Source: Coffea arabica (taxonomy: Eukaryota; Streptophyta; Magnoliopsida; Gentianales; Rubiaceae). From it: a stretch of DNA of 64,000 bases. How positions within the stretch are numbered: position 1 is the stretch's first letter; each line of letters begins with the position of its first letter. The stretch spans positions 10,486,501 through 10,550,500 of the forward strand of contig NC_092323.1 of assembly GCF_036785885.1 (NCBI RefSeq), written 5' to 3'. Positions 10,430 through 23,400 of this stretch are shown piece by piece. A model generated the notes under the pieces. It was not told the DNA's origin. It saw only the letters and a program-made list of their open reading frames with translations, and did no database searches. The position numbers were made by a program, and so were the translations under genes.

Positions 10430-13400
10430 ATGGGTGTCGAATTAGCAGCTGAGCAAGCTAGGAGCTATGGAGACTTAAAGGATGATGTTAATATCACGGA
10501 CTCGGAGTTGGATAAGAGTGTCAGAAATGCTCTCAAACATGCTCTTGAGGTACAATGATTCCCAAAATTTCACTTAATTTTTTACTTTTTTGCCTCTTTC
10601 TATCTTTTTTTTTCCTACCGCTTAGTGCATTTATAGATTAATTGATATTTAGTTATTGTGTTGGGAAGTGTTGATTTATGATTAAATAGCTTTTCTTTTG
10701 AATTACAATATAAACCAGTTTAGTGGAATACAAGTAAATGGGAAAAGTTTTCTCTTTTCCCTGATTTTTCAAACTTCAGTGAGATTGTGGTAATTCAGTG
10801 TGAGAAAGTGTTTTAACATTCATTTTGTGCCATAGGGTGATTATGACAGCTATAACCATCTTGTTGGGACGATGCATCATAGTGAACGCTTACACCCTGA
10901 CGAGGTGGCTCTACTTGAGGTATGTGTTTGTTTGAAACCCATTGTTATACTATGGCTTGGGGTAATTTCAGAGCTTGCGTCCTCCTAATTTGCATTTTCG
11001 TTGTGATTTTTGAATGCCAGACGTGCTTGAAATCTTTAAGGGGGGCAGTTTCTTGTATAGATGTTGTTCACCACCGATCTCTTCTTGCAGCTGTAAGTTA
11101 ATTAATATGCATGCCTATGTTCGTTTGCTTCTTTTAAGAATGTTTAAGAAATATATTTTTGCATTTCTCAAGAGGAAATTGTCTTCAGATCTTTGGAATG
11201 AGCTTGTGGAACTACGACACTCATGTCATGGATGCTTTGGTTGGACTAGTTACATCCTTGGTATAAGAAATTGTCTTATCATTGTTTTGGTATGGCGGAA
11301 CATGTACTCAAAGAGCCTAGCAATGAGAACATGTCTCCAGTACTTGGTCTTATTTGGACACTTTGAGCTGACCACTGTATAATGTTATTGTAGGCTGCAT
11401 CAAGTCCACAATATGTTGATTTGTGCTTGGATATGCTAGTGAGCAATTTTCTGCCTCCTTATTCTTTCTTGGAGTTACTGAAGCAGCCGCGTGGCATTAT
11501 AAGAAAGGATCAAGTACTTGATCGTGTGCACTCAACTTTGAAAGATATAGCCCATTTAGTTCCTCTTTCCCCTTTGAGACTAGAAAAAGTTGTGAGGGAA
11601 AGAATGCCCAATATATATACAAAAGAACCTGTGAGTTTAAGTTCACTCACATTTCCTGTTTGTGTGTGTGTTTCAGTGTGTCTTTGTGTGTTGTGGTCTG
11701 TTTATCTCTTGTATTGAAAGTTTATTCTTCTAATGGTTCCTGGGAATGTGAACAGTAATTTACAAGCCTTTCTCTGCACTATTTGTTCTTTGATGTCGTT
11801 GACACTTGTAGTATTATGGCTATAGATGCCGCCATTTGCTTAATGTGCTTCTACAGTCATGTGGAATGGCTTCAGGCCAAGATGCATTTTCCCACTAACA
11901 TGATGGTAATGTTCCTTTAGGTGCTGGCAAAATATGCCCAATCAAGTTACATTTTGATGTTGACATTGAAGGCATCTGTTCAGGACGATCTTTCATTGGA
12001 AAAAGGGCTTGAAGTTTGATTTTCCCAGAATATATTCTAATTTGCTCTGTGAAGAACATGATATATGAGCATTTGATTACGATAGTCAAGTTTATATCTT
12101 AATTATCTTTTTCGTGGTTGGATCTTTGTAGTCCCATATGTTAGGGGTTGAAACCCTGATTTCCTCTCCTCATTCAAAAGAACCAATAAATTTGAAATTC
12201 CATCTTGTATTATTGTCTAAATATTTGTGAGGTTTCTATATCTATGCATTGTTTTCCCTTTTTTTTTTTTCTTTTTCGTTTCTTCCTTAATGAACTGTTT
12301 TTTGGAAGATGCATGCTTAAAGAAGGATTCTTCTTTAATATATGACACATTTTGACGATTATAAATTGAGACACTATTTTTTTCTGTTAATAGACTGCTG
12401 TTCTATTTCCATAGATTGTTTTTTATTTTTGTGTTCAATTGTGGTCTTCTAGGTTGCACTTATTCTTGTTATTTCTATGCTGTGTTCACATTCTTTTGTT
12501 TCTTGCAGTTGATCGTGATGTATGTTGAGAACATGTTAAGATTGGAGAGTGGTGTAATAGGTGAACTTGTTGGGAGCACAATGCTTATGGCAGTCGTAGA
12601 TAGGCTAATTGATTTGGATGTGAGTTTTTTTTTTTATCTGCATCAAAGGTAAACAAGTGATGAGAGAGTGTCTCTTAAGTTTTTATTTTATTTGGGTTCC
12701 TTATAGGTGGAGATAGCTTGGGATGACATTTTGCAAGATGATTTCAGCAAGGGCATTTTCCAGATGGAGCTAGAAGGTCTTGAGGGGCCTGCAGATGATG
12801 ATGGTGATGAGGTGCTTTAGACTGCTTATTGTTTCTGTTGCTTTTTTTTTTTTCCCAATGCTGTGCTTTATAAATGTTCTCTGTTGTAGGATAGTGTCCC
12901 CCCCCCCCCCTCCAAACACCAAAAGCCAAAACCACCACCACCAAAAGAAAAAAAAAGGAGAAGTGTTGACTTTTGGGTAATGACTTCTATGGATTTTTCC
13001 CATGCTTGTCTTCTTTGAAGCTGCAATTATGGATTGATCAGTTTGGTAGTTCATCAAATTTAGTATTGGATTGGTTAGACATAGGGATGGCAGCAGGGCG
13101 GTGGACCCTGACCCCACTCCACAGATGCCCTTTCCGCCCTTTCAAGCACACAGCATTAAACTACACCAATAGCACGCAGCAACAAGCGAAGATCACTGCA
13201 GTGCTCAAAACCCAAAAGTTACATTTATACCTACTATTAGTGCCTTTGCCTCCTTTTCATCTCTCTGGGGCTTGATTTTCACTCTGAAAAAATGGTTGCT
13301 GATGAAGATTCTTTGCCTCTTCATTTTGCTGGGCCTTGATTTTCACTCTGAAAGTTAGTTGCTAATGAAGATTGGGACGAGGGGATGGTGATGATGGATG

Positions 13401-16400
13401 AGTCCTCAAGTCTTGAGGCTAAAGATCTAAACGAGAGGGAGTCTGAATCATTGAGATGTGTGAGAGGGAGGAGAGGCGGCAGAGAGTAAGAGGAAGAAGC
13501 GGCACGGAGAGTGAAATTGTGAGAGGGAGTTGCAGCCAAGAAAACAAAAAGAGGAAGAATAGACTAGAACATTATGTCAAGAGTTTTAATCTGACTAAAA
13601 CTAATTTATAATGATATTTATTTATATTAATTATATCATGCGGGGGACGGGCGGGTCCCCTCACCGCTGTTGCCATCCCTACTTAGACATATCTTGAAAG
13701 ATCACCTGGCAGTTGTGCAATTGATGCATTGACTCTTGCTATTCAGTTTCTTTCGAGATCAAGCTTATTTGAAGCAAGCTAAAGCATTCTTTTTCATTTT
13801 CATCTGTCTAATTGTATTTCCTCTTTAGCAAAATATTCTTTAAGATTTCAGTGCCAAATTAATGCCTTTCAGGGAAATAGTTACAGGTTGTTACAAGCCT
13901 TTCTATATTTTACCTTGTGCCAGTAGTTGGTGATGTGTGTTGTCCGTCTTTGTTCCTTTAACAAGGACATTTTTTGAAGTAATGAGTAAGATAAAAATAT
14001 TTATAGGTAGCACAAAAATGTTCAGTGGATTCAACTGTAGTGTCTTCTTGTAATAGAAATATATAAATATTTGGCAAAGTTTCAAATCAAGAGAAACGAT
14101 TGTGATATGGACAATCAGTTGTTTAGAGGTGTCAAAAAATTGGGAAAATCTTTGGGGAAATACTTATTGGAGTATCCAGTGGCACCAGAAAATCCAAAAT
14201 ATTTCAGAATCGCAGTTTTGAGTGATTAGATATCTTCAAGTTCTCCTCCATCTGACAAAGAACAAAAGTTTGAAATTAATCCATTTTGATTTCTTTTTCC
14301 TCACGTTTTAAGTTACTAGGCATGCTATTCTGGAGTTATAGGATTAATTTTTCTAGATTGGCCTTCTTTCAGTTACTTTTTTGCTACTTTAACAAAATTG
14401 CTACTTCCAGCTTCAAAGGAACAATTGGATAGAAAGGTTTTTTGGCGGAAACCTGGTTGCTGAAAAGCTGGATAGCTTGATGGTCCTCGTATTTGGACAC
14501 CTTAAATCCTCGTATGAAAATGGCCGTTTGGAGCAAGTAAGTTATCCGTTAGGCTCGCTTTATTAGGTGTTGTCTTTATGGTTTTCTTGATTTTTCAATG
14601 TTTGCCAAATGGTTTAGGTTTTTGACACACTCCTTCAGTCATTTCACAAAACAGTCTTGACAGCATACAAATCAAAATTTGCCCAGGTATTTTTCTTCTG
14701 TTAGTCATATTGGTGAAGAATTTCAACCATAGCTTGAGTATCTTTTTTTTGTTCATATTTATTCTACTTTCCCAGCTTGGTTATGAACGTTCTCAGCTTT
14801 TGTTGAATAAGATTTTCAGCCATTTGTTACCATATGCCTACTAAACCCTATCATATTTTGCAGTTTGTGATGTTCTATGCGTGTTCGTTAGATCCTGATA
14901 ATTGCGGAACAAACTTTGCAGTTACCCTTGTAAATATATTTGAGGGCAGTTCTTACCCGGAATGGAGGTAGAATTAATAGTTTGTTCTTTGTATTCTTTT
15001 GTAATATGAATATGTTCATGGTTCGAGTTGGAATCTGTGAAATACACTTTCATGTGGAGGAAGTCAGTGCATTTGTTTAATTTTATATTGATATGACCTG
15101 TCAATAATTTTCTTTTTGGGACATTCCCTAGCAATTTCAGTTTGGTTTAGTTATTTGTCTACACGTTACTTGTGAAGGTTCTGAAAACTTTTCCTTGATT
15201 TTATTGCAGAATGAGCGCTGTTGCGTATCTTGCCAGTTACTTGTCTCGTGCAAAGTTTGTCTCTGCCTCTTTTGTTGTCAGTGTCTTGGAAAGGTTGTTA
15301 AAACATCTATATGCTCGTCAAATAATTTCTAGCATTGGATGCACTTGTTTGCCTTTCTTTTCAATTACTTTTTCAAGAAGGATGATCATAATAGGAAAGA
15401 TTTTACAAGCTATTTTGTTCTCTTAGTTTTTATTATATATATTCTTTTTGTGTTGTTTCAGACTTGTAAATTGGTGTTCTGATTACTGCAAGAATCAGCA
15501 TGGTGACAGCAATCCCAAAGCTCATAAAGTTTTTTATGCCGGTTGTCAGGTTTGTAGTGTTGAGCTTCCAGAATTAAAGAGTAATTGCTGCCAATGTTTC
15601 TTGGTGTCTCATGGTTTCAGAAAGGGACTTGGGATGTTATTAAGTGAAGAAGCTTTCAGAATTCTTGGAGAACAAAATGACAATGGAGCTTTGATAATTT
15701 GATATGTTGAGTCACTAGTTGGCATTCATATGTGACCTAACGATATAAATAAATATCTTGACAGTCTAGAGTCCAAAATTTTCTTTCCACATCCATGCAA
15801 TTTTTTTGGGTATAATTTTCTGCTTGTGATTGAGTACAAGGGGAAAGGACTTCCATTATGCTTATACATCATGTTCTGATTGGCAATGTAGGATCATATG
15901 ACTTCAATGTTATTGTTTATTCCAACTTTGAAGCATGGAGTAAAACAAAAAAAAAAGTTCCAAGCATCACCTATGACATGGTCTGGTTATGGCCCCATTT
16001 TGCTTTTACTTAATTAATGCATTTATCATCTTTAAAGAAACAAAGTTGATAGTGTGCTTTTCTGGCTTTCATTTTAATTGGGTAGAGTTCTATCTGTTCA
16101 CATCACTGATGGTACTGCAGGCCATTATGTATGTCCTTTGCTTCCGTATGAGATCAATAGTGGCTATCCCTCGACTCAGATCACAACTATTTCTTCTGCG
16201 GATAGATGATATTTTGAGGCATCCACTTAACCCATTGAAGGTGAAACGCTTGAATTTAACTTTCAACAAGGACTCGTACTATTTATGAATTTCATTGGCT
16301 CTCTCTACCCCCTCCCATGTTTTGTTTGTCAGCTCCAACATCATTGATTCATTGTAGTAAATTATCAGTCCTCAGCTACACTTTGTTAACAGGTTTGTCT

Positions 16401-17079
16401 GCCATCAATAGTTGAAGAGTTTCTTCGGGTGGCCAAATCGTCTCATTTGTTTAATGTGGCTCAGAACTTTGTTTCTGATGGCCTCCTGGAATCAGAACTT
16501 TCGATGACCTTTGGTGGTTTAGAAAGGCTCGACATGTTTTTCCCATTTGATCCATGTTTGCTGAAGAAATCTGATAGGTTTGTCTTTCTTTTATTGATAC
16601 TTCGAAGTTCCACCTATATCATTTGTTAGTTTTATGACTACAAATTATTTGTTCATGTATTGTATGCTTTTCTTAGAAAGATATCCTATATTACATTAAA
16701 ATTTTCGATTCCTCAAACGTTAACTGTTCTTGCTGCCGCCTCATTTTATTGAAGATTTATCCGGCCAAACTTTGTGTACTGGTCGATGGTCAGAAGTACT
16801 TACGAAGAAGAAGATGATGATGATGATGATGACGACGATGAAGAAGGGAACAGTGATGAAGATGTTGCTGAAGTTAGCAATGCTAGTAATCGGGTGAGAA
16901 TGGTTGGCAGGAGTATTGATGAGGAAGATTCTGATATTGATGAAGATTTTGAGTATTCTCTAAACAGAATGTCTATAACGCCTAAAAATCCAACCGCCTT
17001 TTGGTTAGGAGGTAAATTAAGGGACGGTGTGCAGATGCCCTCCAGAATCAGACCGTCTACAAGTCCAGAGTCCTTGTGA
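10430..17079 (+). CDS. RRN3: RRN3 / TIF-IA, RNA polymerase I initiation factor
   Basis: Fifteen coding exons: 10430-10549, 10836-10919, 11021-11092, 11189-11260, 11394-11630, 12509-12619, 12707-12811, 14411-14536, 14618-14686, 14864-14967, 15210-15293, 15462-15549, 16121-16240, 16393-16577, 16755-17079. Phases join cleanly into 633 aa, the usual size for plant RRN3. RRN3 bridges Pol I to the promoter-bound factor at rDNA in the nucleolus. Recognisable blocks are YDSYNHLVGTMHHSERLHPD, YVDLCLDMLVSNFLPPYSFL, the helical-repeat segment MYVENMLRLESGVIGELVG, QFVMFYACSLDPDNCGTNFA, and near the end RLDMFFPFDPCLLKKSDRFI then RPNFVYWS. An acidic tract (E3-D9-E2 type, about residues 542-557) follows, as in other RRN3 proteins. 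The start follows a 5' UTR intron and is the first in-frame ATG of its exon. Identification is by family memory, not by search. Confidence 0.93.
12895..12960. repeat. Low-complexity C/A tract in RRN3 intron 7
   Basis: About a dozen C residues are followed by CAAAACCACCACCACCAAAA and an A-rich run. Open frames reading through it are artefacts of the simple sequence. Confidence 0.7.
13082..13681. mobile_element. Non-autonomous hAT-type element in RRN3 intron 7
   Basis: Inverted termini TAGGGATGGCAGCAGGGCGG (from 13082) and, as the reverse complement at the right end, TAGGGATGGCAACAGCGG bound a 600-bp block. It is flanked by GTTAGACA (13074-13081) and CTTAGACA (13682-13689), an 8-bp duplication with one mismatch. 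An 8-bp target site and short G-rich TIRs are hallmarks of hAT elements. Internal GC-rich sub-terminal sequence (GGCGGTGGACCCTGACCCC, and GGGGGACGGGCGGGTCCCC) fits. There is no transposase. It lies inside an intron and does not touch an exon. Confidence 0.8.
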
Positions 17080-17678
17080 TACCCTGTTTTGCTTGCTCAA
17101 GAATCTTGACGTCATAATAGCGGAAGAATACAATAATATCAATTTTGCTAGAGCCGTGACTGCGCTTCACTTGGCCAGCCGGGATCCGCCTTTTGTTGCT
17201 GTATACATCCTTGTACCCACCACCGCCCAAGGGATCAGCCAGTGTGGCAACATGTGGCTGGCTTACTGAGGTTTCTGTAGCCATTACAGAAATTGATTGT
17301 AATTTAGTGGTCTATTTACTAGTATAAGAAATTGATTGTAATGTCGTGAAATGTACTTGGAAAAAAATCACCATTAATTAATTAATTGTAATATCGGCCG
17401 TCGGCCAAAAATTTACGACTTTTAAGGCAATAGGTTGGGTGGGGTATTTCATTCTCACAGTTTATGTTGGTCTGGCAATGAAATTCCTTTTTGGCTTGAA
17501 GAATGCAATCTTGTGGCGAAAATGAAATTTTCCTTCAGAACTAAGAAGAAACTCAGAAACATGGTAAACGGATGCACCGTGCGGGGAGATTTTGCTTTGT
17601 TTTTCTTTTCACCGTTCATGAGTGAGAGGTAGCAATCATCCTTCACGGCAACAGAGATCTGAAAAGCTGGTGATAGAG
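17080..17678 (+). other. RRN3 3' UTR and downstream flank
   Basis: No further gene is seen between the RRN3 stop and the MITE. The first roughly 300 bases are the likely 3' UTR. TATTTACTAGTATAAGAAATTGATTGTAAT-type sequence at 17306-17342 partly repeats the preceding GAAATTGATTGTAATTTAG. Short open frames on both strands have no recognisable product. Confidence 0.5.
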
Positions 17679-17690
17679 ATAATCGGTGGA

Positions 17691-17934
17691 AAGGTGCAAC
17701 CGTCCCTGAGCGGTTAATGGCCAGGATTTGGCCTCAAAATTTTGTGCGGCTGAGATTACAAGTTGTAACTCGATTTCCACGCCATGTGTAGACCCCAAAA
17801 AAATTTGCTCTAAAGTTACGCGATCTGCAAAAAAAGTTACACGATGTACAAAGAAAGTTACGCGTAGTTGATAATGATGAAAACCGCCTGGGACGGTTGC
17901 AGATTGCACCTGCAACCGTCCGTGCCCCGAGTCC
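17691..17934. mobile_element. 244-bp MITE with 12-bp flanking direct repeat
   Basis: The exact direct repeat ATAATCGGTGGA flanks the block at 17679-17690 and 17935-17946. Inside, GGTGCAACCGTCCCTGAGCG near the left end pairs with CCTGGGACGGTTGCAGATTG and GCACC near the right, so the termini are inverted. The right end carries a second CTGCAACCGTCC in direct orientation. Three imperfect units of AAAGTTACGCGATSTRCAAA lie at about 17813-17866. The 9-12 bp target duplication suggests a Mutator-like origin, but the TIR is short and the assignment is tentative. Confidence 0.65.
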
Positions 17935-18197
17935 ATAATCGGTGGACTCCTGACAATTTATGATTTGGTCGGTAATGCACAACAAAGACAAGTAAAAGTA
18001 GTGTTTTTATAACACATCTGCCTCAAAAATTACAAGGAAGCTGCTTGTTTGACGTACTTCTAACCTCGCATATCATGCGATATAAAGTCATTTTTTATGA
18101 CAGCATGTGATTCTGGTGCTGAAAAAAAGCAAAAATGAAAAAAAAAAAAGTGATTTTGGCTACTTTGCTATGAAAGGAAGAGTATCGAGGAACCATA

Positions 18198-18297
18198 TCC
18201 ACGTCAACCGCCTGGTAATGGCTGTAACACACCATACAATGAAGATTTGAGTATTTTAGACCAAATCTACCGCCTGGTAAGGGCAGCAACACCATTC
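18198..18297 (-). repeat. Duplicated TTACCAGGCGGT motif downstream of the MORC gene
   Basis: On the plus strand CCGCCTGGTAATGGCTGTAA (18201-18220) and ACCGCCTGGTAAGGGCAGCA (18270-18289) lie about 70 bases apart, each followed by ACACCA-type sequence. Both lie in the likely 3' UTR of the minus-strand gene. Their AACCGCCTGG core also occurs in the MITE at 17882, so they may derive from that family. Confidence 0.5.
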
Positions 18298-18379
18298 ATA
18301 ACCGAGAGTGACCATTCAATTTGCTTCGTTCTCCAGTAATATACGATAGTATTTGCAAAGGATTCAGCTATAGGATCTA

Positions 18380-18569
18380 CAACTAACCTGTAAAAAAGCA
18401 ACAGAATATCAACTTGGTCTGTTGGGAGCTTTGACCATGCAAATTTTTTATTTTTTTGGGTGTAAAGTGGGAGGTCTCGCACTTGGAACTCCCTTCCCAT
18501 ACCACCCGACCCCATCCCTCCCCCGGATTATGTATGCAAGGTACCTGTACAATTACAGAAGCATAAATT
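18380..18569 (-). other. 3' UTR of the CW-MORC gene, with a likely intron
   Basis: Twenty-odd bases after the TAG stop the minus strand reads TTGTACAG followed by GTACCT, a good donor near 18546. A strong acceptor TTGCTTTTTTACAG lies near 18390. The exon junction would be less than 50 nt from the stop, so no decay signal is implied. Confidence 0.45.
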
Positions 18570-20388
18570 CTATATGTGATTCGGGTTCTTTTTGCAACTC
18601 CTCGGAAGTCCCTTTCTTCTTTTGACAGACGATTTATAATCTCCTTCCCAGCTCTGACTTGAATTATCACTGCCGCCTGAACGCAACACATGCAAGTAAG
18701 CACAATAAACCAAAGAATAGACATCAAGAGGACAACCGAAGCCTAAATGCCTTCAACCTCAATTTATGGTCAATCCTGATTGTTATAATTCGTTTAAAAC
18801 AAAAACTTTACTTAGGCAGGTTTTTTCCTTTGGACAAAAAGTCAAAAGAGTCATAATCCAAAATTCAGTTCTCCTTAAGCCAATAATTCCTTCTCTATTC
18901 TACTAAAACCTAATGAAATTTGGGTAAAGACATCAACTTATGGGCTCATTCTCTCACGCTGGACTTCCTGCATGCCTCTTCCAGCGCTCAGACTACCAAT
19001 GTTAGGCAAAACATGCCCTCCACAATTTGTGTGGCTCCCAGACACCTTCATTAAGTTAAATCTCCATAAATTTTTTACAAAAATCTACTGTAAATTTACT
19101 TTGCACAAGAAGAGCTATTTTCCGTGTTTGCAGATGTGCTATAGAAAGTTTTTTTACTCTTTGAATCACATATTTATTATTATCAGTTTTTGTAACCTCC
19201 ACAAAAAAATCATGGCCTCGCCAAATTTAATAAATCATGGTAGTGCGCTCTTCACAGTCTATCCTGTAAAATTCACAATTACTCCATAAGCACAACAGTA
19301 CAACTATTAATATGATCAGGAACTACAAGACACCTGTTGCAGATTTACTAGGGAATTTGTCAAGACTTACTTTCGGGGCTTTCCTTGGATGATCTGTCTT
19401 TGTTCTCCAAATCCTTGGTGCAATTGTATCCAGAACGCTTAGTAGATATTGTCACTACTCCACCTTCCACCTTCTCTTCAGGCACGCTACAGCTTCCATT
19501 GAAAGGCTTCATATAACAAAACCTATAAAAGTGGTTCCATGATACAAGAAACAAGTCACTTGAATGCATTGCATTCTTTCATACATTACCTCCTCTATCT
19601 CCATTTAAATCTATATTAACAGTTATGTGAACTGAGCATGAAGAAGCTTTGGATTACGAATGCTAGAAACAAAGTACCATTTAAGGCTTTTGTTCTATTA
19701 CATTCAGGTATATTGATATGTCACAAGCCCAATAATCATCTGAAAATAATCCAACAGATGCCTCTAGACTAGAGTGCAAAAACTGATGTTAATTCCAAAT
19801 GTGCCAGAAGCATAAGTACCAGTCAGGGGGCAATGTCTTGCTATTGAATCCAGCACTTAACCTTCTCCACTTTCTGCATTTGTCACATTGCACCCATTCG
19901 TGATCAGGTTTGTGCAGGGGACCACCCTTTTCCTGTAAAAAGGAACATAACCCTTTTCAAAACAGGCAATATGGGTAAGAAAATACATTCATGCACCTGG
20001 ATCACATGGAGAGAAGCTTTGATTGATTGAACTATGTTCATGAGAACTTGAACGTTCTAAATGGGCAGCTAGATTGCTTATTAAAGAACATGAGCAATCA
20101 CTTTTTCCTTTTCGAAAAGGAAAAAAGCTTCATGTGTATGAAATATATTCTCATCTCAGTTATCAATGGAAAATATAAATTTTTAGAGATGTCTACATAA
20201 TGAAGCCAAGAAAAAATACAGCTACAATGTCCAGTTAAGATTACCAATCGGTGTCTTGACAGTCAAACTAAAGCAGGTATTTTACTGAAACAGGAAAGAT
20301 CAAAAAGGAAATTAATAAAAAAATTATAAAAGGCAAATATAGCAAAAAGATAAAAGTTGCAATCATTTCTCACTGTGTCACAAACTAA

Positions 20389-20422
<34 letters not shown>

Positions 20423-23400
20423 TTATCTGTGAAAAAATCTACCCTCATATCAAAACTTTTACTATGAAATTCAGAAATTTAAAAGTTAATTGGCTCCTCA
20501 AAGCAACTATAAGTGTTTAAAGTTTCATTCTCCTCCGACAACTTAGTATCTTTTACAAAAGTATTAATGCCTTGAGAGAGCATAAATTAGTCCATCTGTC
20601 ATTTATTTTGCAATAACTAGGTCATGCACTAGAACCTTCCAGTGAACATACATACATGCAACTTACTTTATGTCTGTCCCTATTTATCACTCAACAAAAG
20701 CACCATCTTAGTTGTAAACAACATGCATTGCATCCAAAGGATCAACTAAAAGTCATGAGTCACGACATTACCACTTGCAGTTTATTCACATATTTGTCCA
20801 AGTAGTCATCTGTTTTTATAGCCAACCATTTCTCCAGTTCTGCATAAGCTTCACAGTCCTGGAATCCTTGCTTGTTATTGTGCACCCAAATATGACCATT
20901 ATCATCCTTCTGCATCAAGGAAGTAGATGGGTCATAGAATAAATAAACCATTTCGTTGTATATGTTATGAGATTTCGCTCAGAGAATATGCAGAGCTAGC
21001 TGAGGGACAAATGCTTTTGACCAGGCTCCCATTTGTTGGACAAAAAATACTCCCACGAAGACACAATTCAATTACTGTTGAATCAAGCACCAAAACATTG
21101 CCATGTAGAATATTTTCCTTAGAGGGCCATTTTTGGGAAAACTGAAAAACAATAGCAGTTCACCAATGCAGTCAAAGACATTTAAGTCAGTTGCAGTACC
21201 CAGAAGTTTTGTTTTTAATTTTGCCAGCAGACCACCTAGCATTCTCGATCATATATCACAGGAAACTATTGGGAAGATAGAGTTTATTGATATCAAAAAA
21301 TTGTGTTTCCAGAAAAAGAAAACTTTTCAACTGTTGGCCATTTCAAACTTCAGCATACAGTGCCTAATTTCACCTTAGATATGGAAGACTCTGCCATATC
21401 CCACTTGTTAACTTGATACGACCATTGAACACTAAGACCTTAAACAAACAGGTTTGATCACAAACAGGCATATAAAGAAAGCCAAAAGCATTTAACTTAA
21501 CAAAAGTATTCTTTACAATACAAATTAAATAAGCCAATAAAATAGTCTGTTGGAGGCTTAAAGCACAACTAGCTCAGCAATATAGAAAAGAGCTGTCCTT
21601 GACACAAGCAAAAGGCTTCTTCTCAAACAATTTCTGCACTCTACCAATCCATGTCTCAGTTGTAACTAGCCACATCATAAAGAACTTATGGAATTAGAGT
21701 AACCAATTTGCATTTCTTTATACCTTCATCTGTTCCTTTCCAGCCAGTAATCACCACCACAGGCATCAAAATAATTGCAAAGACAACTGCTTGTCTATCT
21801 ATTCATGTTTTTGACATGAACATTGTTGGAGCCTACATAACAGAAAAATTACTAACATGGTATATATACTAATTTCTATTGGGAAGGACAAGCTCAAGGA
21901 AGATAATTTTTCAGATATCAGGCACAGGATCTACTACATCAATTTGGATGAGAAATAAACACAGCCACAAATGCTAAAACATCGGAGTTTTAAGTATAAA
22001 GTGTTTGTAAAGGAAAATTTGTTGGTGTACAAAAGAGTACGGTAAATTAACTCATTATGGACATGTCAATTACTGCTGCTTTGAAACCATTTCATAACAA
22101 GCATTGCCTTGGGATTCTAGGTGTGCGCACATAAATATCAGCAAGTATCCAGGCTTTTAGAACTCTTCAAGTATTTATCTCACTATATTTCTCCCTTTTC
22201 GTTTTGCAATTGGAGGATGATCCTACTTGAACTCATAAAACTGACCAGTATAAGTATCTATACCAAGAAGGATGCATGAAAGCACCAAAGCCTAGTTAGA
22301 GCTTGCAGCTCCTTCTAGGATGCGCAAGAGTGATTGGCTTCACTCACTAGTGGGACAAAAACCAAGGGATATCTACCGCTTTATCTCCAGGAAAAACAAA
22401 CCCAAAAAAAGAAGCTGCTATCAAGAATATTCCCGCCCCCCAAAAAAAAGGAGTACGGAAAAACCCAATCTCAGGTCCAAGCCTTACAAAAGAGCCACCG
22501 ACATATTCTAATTCTACCAACTAACAATACTTAAGGATGATTTGCAGTGACTGAAAAAGGCCAATGACCTTAGTATTCATCTCTGCAGGAGAGCAATCCA
22601 AAAATCAATTCCAAAAACACACACACGCTGACAAATTGAAAACATAAGAATGGAATCTGTACCATTAAATCAGTCAGATCGATAACCCCAATAATGCCCC
22701 GACCAGCATCGCCATTGTGAATCATGCTACCAACTCTTTTGTAAGCCTGTAAGATAAAGAACCAAAACAGATGGAAAGATCAAGACAAGGCTGATCAAAT
22801 GCTTAAAAAGAATTCTAAGGGAAAAAAGCATATGTTTGAAAAGGATAATTTTGAAAAGCCAGCTTCCAGATGGGAAAAGGGTCTGATCTACGATAATTAT
22901 CTCATGCATTAAAGTTTCAAAACCAGGAAGGCCCAAAATTTGTTTGGTAGCCACCAAACTGGAAATTGAACAATCTCAGTTAACCAATTCTAAGAACTCA
23001 GTACCATTTAAAAAAGTGCATAAAAACCAGATGTAATTAATAAGTCAACACACTGATGCTAATCCACCAGCAAAGTTTATACATTAGTGTTCAGACAAAA
23101 AATTTCAAGCGCTTCACTCAAAGAAAGTGTTAAAATCAAGTCACATACATCAAAAGGTTGACATCCAGTAAACACTCCCCAAAAAAAAAAAAAAATGGTC
23201 CAGATCCAGGACAAAGATAATCTCCCTCTACCCCCTATTTTAAAGCTATTGACTCAAAAACTAAAACCTTCAAGTTTAAGATGTTAAGTAAGACTGAATA
23301 CAGCACGTTAGCCACTAACTAGGTTTTTAGGAGCATTTTTGTAACCACACAGAGAACCAAAAATGAGATGAAGGATTAAAAATAGTAAAGGAGAAATTAC

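Noticed and set aside
11014..11382. 122-codon open frame inside RRN3
   Set aside because: It reads through exons 3 and 4 and their introns in a different frame; the RRN3 exon model explains the sequence.
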